Shown here piece by piece: positions 33,106-43,379 of a stretch of DNA of 64,000 bases. The stretch covers positions 237,009 to 301,008 of the forward strand of contig NW_006920412.1 of assembly GCF_000344685.1 (NCBI RefSeq), in the 5' to 3' direction. Made by a program: the position numbers and the translations under genes. The notes under the pieces were generated by a model. It worked only from the letters and a program-made list of their open reading frames with translations, searched no databases and was not told the DNA's origin. How positions within the stretch are numbered: the stretch's first letter is position 1; each line of letters starts with the position of its first letter. This stretch comes from Gloeophyllum trabeum ATCC 11539 (taxonomy: Eukaryota > Basidiomycota > Agaricomycetes > Gloeophyllales > Gloeophyllaceae).

Positions 33106-35046
33106 TCAGCTACATAGCTTATAAAGCTGCTCCCTCATCGTATGCAGAGCAGCATCAGACATTCCGCGACCGAGGCTCATAGTATCTGCATCACGAAACC
33201 TGTTCAGGAGCGAAATGCGCTTCTGCTCATTGTCAGAATCCGGCGCCAGCCCCAGCGCAACCGCATCATACTTTGGCACCTCCCCAGGCTTGACATAGAG
33301 CCACTTCCAGTAGATACCAAAGGTGACCCGCCCAATGACCCGAGGGGAGAGAGGGACAGCATAGAAGTACCCGGAGAGGTACCCTATGAGCTGGTGCACG
33401 GCTTACAGGAGACTCGTCCGAATTTGCCTTTTCCGCCCAGCACCTGTAGACCTACGGCTCGGAGCCCGTTTATCCTCTTCGATGACGATGAGACATCTAT
33501 GGCGCGTCGTACGGCACCAGTGGACATGGTACCGCACTGCATGCAATGCCGCATCCTCGCCTTCCTTGGGCTCGCCAGCTTCCCACGTCCTACGAGATGA
33601 TCAACAGAGTGAAATATGCTAAGCGGACCTAGTGTGCCTCCAACGTGGGTGACTGAAGCGGCCTTTGCCAGCTGCGCTCGTACAGCTCCACGGGGCCTCA
33701 ATCGGCGATGATAGTCTACATGATCAGAGGGCAAGGAATGAGTGAACATGTGAACACTCAGGCAGAGCAGGGAAGCTGATACCCACCTTCGGTACTGTCT
33801 GCGCTCTCTGCGGCATGCTTACCATTCTCATCGTCATTATCCTCCCGCTCGTCCTCACTTTCACCTCCTGCCGCAGGAAGGAGCTTATCAATTGAAGAAC
33901 CAGTGCACGACGGTCGGTCAACGCACGCTTTTCGAAGGTTTCCTCGTCCTGATCACCACCACCCGTACATACATGTATCCCCTCGTCGTCACTCTCGTCT
34001 GTCTCTGGAAAAGGCTACGAACTCGTACCGGTCGAGGGAGAACACTAACCTAGTGTATCCTTTGCCGAATAGTCAAGCTCGTTAGAATCTGAATTTTCAT
34101 CTGGATGCGGAGGAAGTGCGTTCTGCTGAGAAATGGTTGCAACAGTAGCATCCCAGGCCTTGGAGTCGTGGAGGGGTTCATAGGCTTCTTCCACAAGGAC
34201 GAATGGACATTCAAGTCGTACTGATGGTAAAGGACCACAGACGGCGAGATGCGATCTGAAAGGCAGCGGTTTTGGACATCGTACCAGGGCGCCTCCTTGT
34301 TCCCGGAATGGAACGCGTAAGAAGACGCAAGACTGATCATGATGGCGTCTCGGCGCTCCGGCCTGCAAGCTCGAGTGAACAGATTGCAATACCATACATC
34401 ACAGCGGTTATATCTGCAAGCCTAGCGGCGGCTGACTGGCTGTGGCATATTCCATATGAGGCCGTAGACGGCAATACTAAGAGACTAGAGAAGAACGCCG
34501 AGGCTTCCATAGCGTGGGAAATGTGGCAGAGGTGCAGTTGTCCAGTACTCACTCCCGACCATGATAATGCAATCGACCTCAGAAGGCTCTTCTGCTCCAG
34601 GACCCTCTTCCAAGCGCGTGAGGTTCTCGGCTGACACGCTCCCTTCCGCGGGCCGACGACGCGCAAAGCGGTCAAGGCCAGCAGTCGTCGCTGGAAGGGC
34701 CCTCGCCGAGAAGAGCCTTCTGAGGTCGATTGCATTATCATGGTCGGGAGTCTACCGACCCCTGTGGCACGGCAGTGTACGGGTGCAATGATGGATTCCT
34801 CACGCTACTTCCTAGATGTGGCAGGCGTTAGTGAGTGGGCAAATCGCACAGCAGTGCTCAATCATGATGCTCCTGGACAATCGGGACGAAAAGTCTTGCA
34901 CCATTAGAATTTACTCAGTCAACAGGGCGAGGAGCAGAAGACTCACAAGATCTGCCAAACCGTTGCAGGATGAGGAGAGCAAGGTCGGGATTAGCATGAA
35001 GACGGTGGTAAATATCACGGTAGAATGTTGTAGTATACTGTCCCAT
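33106..35046 (-). CDS. Multi-exon gene of unknown function, structure unresolved
   Basis: The minus strand shows protein-like segments joined by consensus splice sites, but I could not close the whole model. The last two exons are well supported: 33589-33444 (WEAGEPKEGEDAALHAV, CLIVIEEDKRAP) and 33383-33106, which starts GYLSGYFYAVPLSP and ends MREQLYKLCS; the join keeps frame over a 60-nt intron. Upstream are ECPFVLVEEAYEPLHDSKAW with ALPPHPDENSDSNELD (34200-34050), LPSTASYGICHSQSAAARLA (about 34440-34390), an exon near 34750-34541 (DHDNAIDLRRLF ... EEPSEVDCIIMVG) and a first exon at 35046 (MGQYTTTFYRDIYHRLHANP). The order is consistent, several donors are weak, and the family is unknown to me. 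It contains the inverted repeat described separately. Confidence 0.45.
34551..34751. repeat. Perfect 43-bp inverted repeat with 115-bp spacer
   Basis: Positions 34551-34593 are the exact reverse complement of 34709-34751, starting ACTCCCGACC and ending GGCTCTTCT; both ends stop at mismatches. The spacer 34594-34708 is GC-rich with only patchy complementarity. Both arms and the spacer are open on both strands, and lie inside a probable exon of the minus-strand gene. No target-site duplication is seen, so this is not an obvious MITE. Confidence 0.95.
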
Positions 35047-35415
35047 CCCCTGCAGTTTCCTTCCCTGCAGTTTCATCCCCCTCGCATACCTGCAGCCTGA
35101 CTGAATACGGCAATGCATTCAGTCTTGTGTATAGGACAGGTCCGATTCCCACCCGCTCACACCCTGTGAGCCCAAACTTACATGCCGAGGCAATCCTTGG
35201 ACTTCTTAATTTACACGCTATCTACATCCGACAATGAGGAAACCACTGCACCTCTAAATTCAGACTCCATATCTCCGGAGATATCATTCCTTCTGAATCT
35301 CTAAATTTACCGACAAATCGGATACACATAGCTTAAATGTTCGGGCAATGGCCTTGGAAGATCTTGAACGACTGCGACGTCGGGACTTATTATGCCATGG
35401 CTGACCACGCTGCCG
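35047..35415. other. Non-coding stretch with a short palindrome
   Basis: Upstream of the unresolved gene and downstream of DTD1. No frame is supported. It holds the 16-bp palindrome listed below and two copies of CTCTAAATT about 45 nt apart. Confidence 0.5.
35269..35284. repeat. 16-bp perfect palindrome
   Basis: ATATCTCCGGAGATAT reads the same on both strands. It is flanked by ATTCAGA and TCTGAAT, which could extend a cruciform. Could be a dimeric factor site or a hairpin in a transcript end. Confidence 0.8.
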
Positions 35416-36354
35416 CTATTTTGACACGGGCGTCGCCTCAGATCCCGAGACCTGTGGGGCTCCATTCCCCGCAGTTTTATCCGTAGCAACATCATTCTTG
35501 CTGGATCCGCCGGTTGCTGGCTGGTCAACGTATTCGAACTTACGGGAGTCGAGCGTAAAGGTTACGGGACCCTGTTGTGAATGTGGCCCTGTTACCCCAA
35601 CAGTGAAGACCAAGCTGACCAGAACTGACCTCGTTTGTAAGGCTCACGCTCATCATCGCCCCGAATTTTCCGTCTATTGGAAGAAATGAATTGCCCATCC
35701 CAACAAAGCACGGGGACTCACCTTTGATCTTGTCTGGCTTGTAAATGTGACCGATGCGCTCCAAGAAAGTGGCGTACATCTGGCGTGATGCTTCGGTGCT
35801 CTGATCGTAAAGGTTCGACATTAGCCCGTAGGTATAATTGATCCGAAAGACTAACCATCGCGCGATGGAAGTCGGGTTTGTTACCCTTGGTCGTGTTGGC
35901 AAGCAGTGTGAATTGTGACACGCAGAGGATCTCCCCGTCAATGTCTTTGACGCTCTTCTTCCACATGGCGCCTGATGCGTCATCATCGAAGACGCGAAGA
36001 GAGACTCTGTATTGAACCAGCAAATGACGATGGGACGTAAAATAGCTACGGCACGCGATAAGGTACAAGAATGTGCGTACATTTTCTTCGTCAGGGTCTC
36101 AATGTCGGTATTATTGTCATCTGTCCTTCGTGATTCAAACATTCAGCCGAGATCATTTTACCGGATATCAAGTAGCTTCGAACCTGTCCCAATTCCTACA
36201 AGAACCATCAGGCCCTTGGATATCTGGGAAATAACAACGTTATCCACTACAGGAACTCGGTCAGCCTCTCCACATGCCCGACGAAGGGAAGTCGCTGATT
36301 GTTGTGACCTACCAGTCACGGCAGCCGACGATACTCTTTGTACAACCGCTCTCA
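35416..36354 (-). CDS. DTD1: D-aminoacyl-tRNA deacylase
   Basis: Proofreading enzyme that hydrolyses D-amino acids (and some mischarged Gly/Ala) from tRNA. Seven exons in transcript order: 36354-36312, 36246-36184, 36120-36081, 36006-35856, 35800-35722, 35673-35630, 35571-35416; 191 residues. It opens [17 protein letters not shown]. The two invariant family motifs are present: [18 protein letters not shown] and the cross-subunit N-x-P-T motif as [23 protein letters not shown] and [20 protein letters not shown] are also typical. The last 35 residues (Gly/Ser/Ala-rich) extend beyond the bacterial enzyme. Divergent from the cyclophilin gene. Confidence 0.95.
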
Positions 36355-36637
36355 TAATATTGTCAGTCTTGAATCCAGCCACGTTTATGTTCCTGTTGGC
36401 AAGGGAAGTGAACCTGTTGAACGTTGAACTGAACTTACGAAGGCGCCCGTGATGGGAAAGATTCGAATTCGCAGATAATAGCCACCGACGCCACGTGTCA
36501 CAGTTCTTCTGGCTAAGAACACGCCGGCGCGGCAGTCAGCGCTCGCCACAAACCATTGCAGCAAGAGTGGCGGACATCGCAGGAGGTTTCAAAGGCTATC
36601 GATAAGCGTGTCTAAAGGTACTCTGGTTGGCTTCGAA
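36355..36637. promoter_or_regulatory. Divergent promoter of DTD1 and the cyclophilin gene, with a CACGTG box
   Basis: The 283-nt space between two start codons holds a CACGTG E-box at 36492-36497. Two genes of protein synthesis/splicing quality share it. Binding is inference. Confidence 0.4.
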
Positions 36638-37378
36638 ATGGAGTCAGTAGTTCTGGAAACGAGCATGGGCGACATCCAACTGGAACTGTATTGGAACCAT
36701 GCCCCACGGGTGAGATCTCACGTCCAGAGCGCGATTCTTGCCATTCATGTCCCATAGACATGCAAGAACTTCGCGGAACTAGCGCGACGTGGGTACTACA
36801 ATGGGGTTATCTTTCATCGAGTTATCGCAGTGAGTCTGTTCCTAGCTGGCAGTTCGGTAACATAATTTATTTGCCTTCCTAGGACTTCATGGTGCAAGGA
36901 GGCGACCCCACTGGTACGGGCAGGGGTGGTACGAGTATCTACGGACAAAAATTGTAAGTAAATGCTTGACTTGCCCGCGTATATGTTTCATCGCATACTC
37001 ATGGACAAATAGCGAAGATGAAATTCATCCTGAGCTACGATTCACGGGAGCAGGCATCCTTGCGATGGCCAACTCAGGCCCCAATACAAATGGTACGTCT
37101 ATCTGTCGTTTCAACTCTATCTTTAGCATCTGAAAGAAACCACAGGTTCCCAGTTCTTCTTAACCCTGGCGCCAACACCTTATCTGGACAACAAGCATAC
37201 CATCTTCGGGCGAGTAAGTTCTGGAATGCGGGTTCTCCAGCGGCTAGGCGCCGTCGCAACCGACGCGCAAGACAGGTTAGTGTACCTCCCTATTTTCTCA
37301 CAGTCATTCCTACCTGACTCGTTGCACTCTAGACCGACGGAAGACGTCAAGATTCACAGGGCTCGGGTTGTGTCTTGA
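36638..37378 (+). CDS. Peptidyl-prolyl isomerase, PPIL1-type cyclophilin
   Basis: Small single-domain cyclophilin of 156 residues, matching PPIL1, a spliceosome-associated prolyl isomerase. Six exons: 36638-36709, 36758-36829, 36883-36953, 37013-37092, 37146-37275, 37333-37378. Motifs in order: [98 protein letters not shown] and IHRARVVS. A strong-looking GTAAGT at 37213 inside exon 5 must be read through: splicing there would break the [13 protein letters not shown] segment. Confidence 0.95.
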
Positions 37379-38162
37379 TGCAAAGACCGGGAAATTGCGA
37401 CACCATCGCAAGCAGCCCTGCCAGCTGAGAGAAGGAAGCAAGCTTCTGGAGAGGGTCTTGTCTTCCAATCACACGTGCTCCTAAATGTTGCCCACTCTAA
37501 CTGCCCCGAGACCCGCCGTGCCCGTACGAGCCGTCAGCGGGTCGTTCACCATCACGGAGCGTCCCTTGTGGCGCCAAATAATCAAGTTTGTATCCCTTTA
37601 TTGCTGCCGCCTTGCATAATGACGCTTCGACGACGTCCTCTCTCCCCGCCGGTGTATTAAATACTCACCCTCCAAGGGTCGAATTTCTCATGTTATAGCA
37701 TGCCGAACCGCTTCATCTTGCCTCCGCAATGCACGACGAAATCCCGACGTTTTACCATTGCGAAGGATCCACTGTGATCTCATTCAGTCCCATTCATAGG
37801 GTCCGAGTCCGGTACCGTCGATCATCAAAGTTAACTCTAAAGTTCAACTTTCAACTCTGTGCGCACTGGGTAAGTACCTGCGGAGAGATTGCCATGGACG
37901 AGATTGTAATTTGGAAGATACAGCGTACATCCGGTATATACAGTGCATAAGCTATTAACATAAACATACTGAATGTCCCTTGCAAGGACAAGGATTATAG
38001 TATGCCACCACAAAGATATCACATCCAAGATGACCAGACAACGATGAGCGAGTTCGTGGCGACCAAGGCGCTATGAATTGTATATACAATGTATTATCAT
38101 ACCGAAAGCCATGACATGCCACAGTGCAGTGCAAAAGAAAGGAAAAGGATGCATCACATCGA
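37379..38162. other. Non-coding stretch between convergent genes
   Basis: Only short stop-bounded frames. No gene, RNA or repeat recognised. Confidence 0.5.
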
Positions 38163-40998
38163 CTACCGTCTACGACCACCTATATGCCGCGTCCTTGGTC
38201 TAGTGGGAGTCTCGTCGTTATTTGGCAAGTGTCGCGTCTGACCCGACGGGACTGCTCTGCTGCGTATCCGCGAGGCTGATGGGACCAAAGCGGATGAACC
38301 AGGTCTAGCGGATCCCCTGCTATGGTGCGACGAAGCACGAGATGTCGAACCAGACGGTCGAGGAAGCGGCGGGGCATCCTCAGTATCCATCAGCTGGCTG
38401 TTGACCTCTGATCTATGGTCTTCCTCGTCAGCATCTTCGTAAGGCTCCACATCCTGTTCCACATCGTCTTCGTCTGCGTCAGGCTCCGACGGGACAATCT
38501 CGATCTCGCCGTCCTGGTCCATCATGTCGGTATCCGCCCGATCTTCATCTTCATCCTCGGTGTTATCGTCGTAGATACCGCCAGGGGGCTCGCCAATCCA
38601 GTCTTCATCTCCCTCCTCAGCGAAATCCCAGACGTCGAGGACTGTCCCATCGCCACCGCTATTGCTAGCGGCGACGCACCATCGGCCTTCGAAGACGACT
38701 TGCCAGACACCAGTGATCCCAGTGAGCAGATCGCGAACCACGCTGCCATCTCGGATATTCCACATCTTCAGCGTACCGTCCGATCCACTGAGGACCTTGA
38801 ACTCATCGTGCTGGAAGCACGTGATAGCCCCGGTGTGGGCAGCGAGTGTATGCTGCAACTCGCCGGTCTCCGGGTCCCAGACACGCAAACTGGAATCGGC
38901 TGCGGCCGAGACGAGGTGGGAAGGTGAAAGACCTAGGAGACCAACCAAGGATGTGTGTCCCATGAGCAAATGGCGACATTGGCCATTCTGCAAGTTCCAT
39001 ATACGGACCGTCCCGTCCATGGAGCCCGAGCACGCCTGGTTGCGGGCCATGTCGAGCACAACGCTATACACTGGAGGAGATGAAATTAGTCACGGAAGAC
39101 ACTGAATGAGTCTGGCAAGTATCCACCTCTTTGTGTGTGGCCCTGCAAAACCCATCTACATTTCCCGGTGATTATATCCCAGACGCGGACCGTGCAGTCG
39201 TAACTACCGGATACCAGCGTACGACCTCTAGCCGCGAGGGCACGGACAGCATGCTCATGGCCTTCCAAATGAAGTTTGTGGTAGGGATTGTCCTCCACGT
39301 CCTCCTGGCAACGCATACGAAGTCAGCAATGCAACAACTACGGCATAGAGGTAGAACTCACATCGGCAGGATCCACTTCCGCTTCATCAGCGCCGTAGTA
39401 TCTGTACTCGTCGTCGCCTGGTCTTGGTAACTGCCAGACCCGCAAGGAATGGTCTCGACTGCCAGTAACGATGAGCGGCTGTTTCGGCCACTTCTCCCTA
39501 GTAATAACTCCATCCTCATCCTCGATATCCAACCATTCTGGCTTAACAATAGCTAAGCATCGCACAGTACTCGTGTGGCCTCCGAAAACGTGAGTACACC
39601 TTCCGTTACTCAGATCCCATATCCGTACAGTACGATCCGTAGATCCGCTGACAAGAGTGTTCTGTGTCGCAGCGAGGGCCCACACGCCCCCTCCATGTCC
39701 TTCGAGAGCGCGGATTAGCTGACCTGTCTTGGGTGAATACACATGTATGGAGTGGTCGTCGGAAGCCGAGATGATGCGGTCGTGAGAGAAAATGAGACAA
39801 GTCACCACAGCGTGTCCATGAGCAGGGAACGTCAGCCGTTTCGGGTTATCGTTCTGAATCCACCGAGTGCGAGTTAGATGCCGTGACTTGAATAGGATCT
39901 TGTAGGGATGCGGAAGTGGTAGAGAATCCGGAACAGGGAGCTGGTTTCGCCGCCGGCGCGCCATGATCGCCTGTGCAAAGGCCCGCTCCGAGTCGCCGCC
40001 AAACCAGATCTTGGTACTCTTGAGGAGGTCGCGCCAAAGAACAGGGTCAGAGTCAATGGTAGCACGCCAGGCCTTGGAAACTCGAGAAGCACGCGCCAAT
40101 GTCGGGAATGGGAGAAAACTGAGGATGTGGGAGACCAATTCGGGGGGTAGCTGGGTCAGGAAGTCACGCGCTAACGTAGGCGTAAGGACTGAATGCAATG
40201 TCCGCAGTACTGAAAGTGGAGAGTGCCTTAGGAAAGTCAAAAGAACGTGGGACTGTAGATTTGGTGGTAATGCGGCAAAATGGGAGAGAAGGGATGGCAG
40301 AGTCAAGAGGGTTGTTAGAGACAGGTCCGGCTGTATGGGTGGCTGCGCCTGTGGCGAACCAGCGACGCTGGGAGGAGCAGATGGCAAAGTACTTTCGGGA
40401 GGAGGAGAGCCATGAGGAGACGGAAGGGGTGAAGGGGGCGCGGCAGCATTGACCGTAGATATAGGAGGGACAGGAGCACCTCTAGGTTTCTTACGAGGAG
40501 GCGTACTTGCGCCAAAGTCATTCGTCATCTCGACACCCTCCATCATGCTCTCACTGACGTAGGACCGCTTTCTGCCAAACCGCTCGATGGCCTCCGTCAG
40601 GCCGACTGTCTTTGACGCGTCGACATCTTCGTCGCGTCGCAGCATACGCCAGCCGTTTCCGCCAACATACGTCTGATCTTCCTGCATCTCCTCTTCGCCG
40701 TCTTCTGCATCGCGAAAAGTGGCACGTGTTCCGTTAGGAAAGACCAAGGGAAACTGTCGTAATGAACGAGGCAGGTTAGCCTTCAACAGGGGATAGTTCT
40801 TGGGATCCTTGGGCGACGTCGGAGGCGGTAAGGGGGGCAGCTGGATCGGCGCGTACGTTGTGGTCGTTGTTGTTGTTGTGACCACACTACGCGTCAGTCT
40901 GGTCAGTATTCGCGCAACACAAAGGACAGAGTTGCGCACGTTGTCGTGTTCACCGACGGCGCGAGAACGAGGTAAGGTCTCTGCCCGTTGGATGCCAT
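38163..40998 (-). CDS. F-box/WD40 substrate receptor of SCF ubiquitin ligase, Cdc4/Fbw7 type
   Basis: Full-length 889-residue Cdc4-like protein. Exons in transcript order: 40998-40940, 40886-39362, 39304-39127, 39070-38163. The start (MASNGQRPYLVLAPSVN) has a GCCGCCATGG context. After a poly-Thr tract and a Pro-rich region, the F-box LTQLPPELVSHILSFLPFPT lies near residue 260, then RASRVSKAWRATIDSDPVLW. The propeller runs from about residue 365 (TRWIQNDNPKRLTFPAHGHA) to 730, with units ending TVRIWDLSNGRC, SLRVWQLPRP, TVRVWDIITGKC, TVRIWNLQNGQC, SLRVWDPETGEL. The last 150 residues are acidic, then Ser/Arg-rich. By family it recruits phosphodegron substrates to Skp1-Cul1. The gene at 5571-6916 is a partial paralogue. 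Confidence 0.93.
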
Positions 40999-42917
40999 GG
41001 CGGCGACGGCAGAGAACGGACGTGTCGAGGAGCGGATGGTACAGCGACGACGCGAACAGCCAAATTCGGCAACAGCCTGGTTCGAACTCCGCCACAATAC
41101 GCAATTCTGGTGGCCACAGGCAGCGCGGTCTGCTTTTGTCCCAACCATGACGACTGTCTCTCGGTCGTGAAAGAGAGCACGTCAGTGGAACGGCTAAAGT
41201 CGACGACGCAGACAGCGGCCATCGCTCGCGCATGGTCTGCCATCAAACTGACGGAGGACGGCATGAAAGCGGTCGACGAGGCTTTCGGAGCAGGGAATAC
41301 TCTCTCTTCCAAGAGCCCTCAGAACTGTGCCCAAGTGTTTCAAAGTTGCACTCGCTAATAGTCGTCCGGGACGGAATTGCTACCGCATTCGTGGCCGTCT
41401 TTGCGGACAACTCTTCCCGCCGCACCAGCATGCCTCCGCGCCCGAAGGTAGGTTGTCAAGGACGCGCAGCCCCAGGAGGACTATTAGCCCAGCGGTGTAG
41501 GTTCATGAAGATGGCTAGCTATTTATTTAGGTGTGTGCCTCCTTTCTGCTCATGTGTCATTCAGAGTATACATCCACCTCGCTCATAATAGTCTAAGACG
41601 GACGATGGATGCATTATGGCGTAGATGATACCCATATCTGACCTGCCGGAGTGAAGAAATATCCATACCATTCAACATCACCTCTTTCACTGACTGTCAT
41701 TATGTTATCACTGCGTCCGGCGCTCTAGAATACTCAAGGATTAATGGGATCAGGGATTTCTATGGATTCGTTTATGACTTATCCGGATCCCTGGGTTTGT
41801 GCAAATCGCCGTCTATCGCTAGTTACCGTCGTCCTGGAGGGTGCGGCGGCGATTCGCATCTTCAGGTCTTCTCCGCGATATGCTACCGAAGTGACAAAGA
41901 AAAGCTACTTTCGCTGTATTCTCGGACTGCTCTTCAGGACATCAAGGCACGTTAGCGTCCCCAGGCCAAGCAGTCATCCCCACCGGTTGCGATGCTGAAG
42001 TACTCGCACGACAAGTCCAGTGATTACTCGGTCAAACTTAGGCTCGCCTTGACAGGCCGGTAAATATGTCGCGCACTGGTCTTCGGGCACTATGGTATGG
42101 CGGCCTCGGGTGGAGTAACATGAAATCCTCGAGTAATCTCCGATCCGTCCCACAACTTGGAGCCCTCGTGAATGGTATTATCTGCCTCGACTTCTCCCGA
42201 GGACGACCGATTGTCCATGTAGTGCACGCTAGTCGCCCGAGCTGTTCCGGCACATGGTGTACTCGCATATGAGACGGCCTTTGGCCCGTGCTGGCCGACC
42301 TCATGTTGATCTTCAAACGCGAAGCGCTCTGTGAAGATTGATAACCTCGTCTCACTCTGTGTCAAACTGCCGCGCTTCCATCAAAAAGTGCTCACATCCG
42401 TGTCCCTGGGTACTTTCCTACCGCTCCAAGCAGACCGCTGAAAGTCAAACAATCGAAGCATGTACTTAACGTCTCATTGTCTCACCGTCAGGGTCAGCTC
42501 TGGCGTTCCATGGCTTCGTTGTCATCCCGATACAAATTCGAGAAGAGATATTCCTGAACGTGCTCATGAGCCATGGGATAGTCAATTGAATTACGGCCCG
42601 TGGGCAACAGTACAAAAGTTGCTGATTATCTAGCCGCCCGTATCAGAGCGGTCCGAATGCTACGGATGTACAGATGATTAGATGACTAGTCTGCTATAAG
42701 GAATTGTTCCTCCAGAGGCGTTGTACGATAGGATATATGACGACTCGTTTGGTTATTGCTGATGGAAGGTATGTGTCGGCAACTACGCACGTACGCTACA
42801 ACTCACCGAATTTGTAGCGTCCTGCATTCGATCCTACCCGACTCTCCTATAATCGGTGGTTCAGGGTGCGCCATGGTGCGCCTCACTTGCATACCCATCC
42901 CTGGCCGAATTCGTAGA
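40999..42917. other. Gene-poor stretch
   Basis: About 1.9 kb without a gene I can support. A plus-strand frame to 41358 ending GAGNTLSSKSPQNCAQVFQS is open but lacks an ATG and probably lies in the leader/antisense of the Cdc4-like gene. The rest has many stops. Confidence 0.4.
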
Positions 42918-43379
42918 TCACCTGATACCTTCGTCGTCGAAGACCTTGGGGATTTGAGACAGACAAAACATCAGAGCGATGAAATCAAGACTACATACTT
43001 TGCAAGTAATCTGTTCACCGCCATCGAAGTAATCCGTAACAGGGGCATCCATCGGCTCCAGGAAAAGCGACTTCCCTCTACGCTGCACGTCCAAAAGCCA
43101 GTCTTCAGGGATCGGGAAGTCCTCTTCCATGCTAATGTCCCCTAGAAAAGCCGTTCATGCCCGAGTGGCCAAGCCGCTACATGTTCACCGGGACGTACTG
43201 ATCACTCCGTCCAAGAACTCTTGCATAGTGGCGCACTCGTTCACTTCGTGCCCGCGGACGAAAGGTCCGCCGTACATTGCCCTTCGGATGTTGATCCACA
43301 TATTACCATGGTCTCGGTAACCTTTCTTGTGCCAACCGGAGCCCTTGCGGCTGCGCGTACTTCTGCGAGCTGGTGGCAT
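42918..43379 (-). CDS. Small spliced hypothetical protein, 116 aa
   Basis: Three exons in transcript order, 43379-43199, 43141-42999, 42944-42918, with introns of 57 and 54 nt and consensus sites. The protein begins with a basic segment (MPPARRSTRSRKGSGWHKKG), then DHGNMWINIRRAMYGGPFVR and HEVNECATMQEFLDGVI, and ends acidic (EEDFPIPEDWLLDVQRRG, DYFDGGEQITCKVFDDEG). The frame continues upstream of the ATG, so the gene may be longer. I do not recognise the family. Confidence 0.5.

Noticed and set aside
35123..35180. GGTCCGATTCC resembling a tRNA B box
   Set aside because: No A box at the right distance and no cloverleaf could be drawn.
37213..37218. GTAAGT donor inside the cyclophilin exon
   Set aside because: Using it would delete the conserved [14 protein letters not shown] segment; reading through keeps the family sequence.
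40860..40885. GTT repeat as a regulatory microsatellite
   Set aside because: It encodes the poly-Thr tract of the Cdc4-like protein on the minus strand and needs no other explanation.
41110..41358. Plus-strand frame upstream of the Cdc4-like gene
   Set aside because: No ATG near its start and no homology; treated as leader/antisense sequence.
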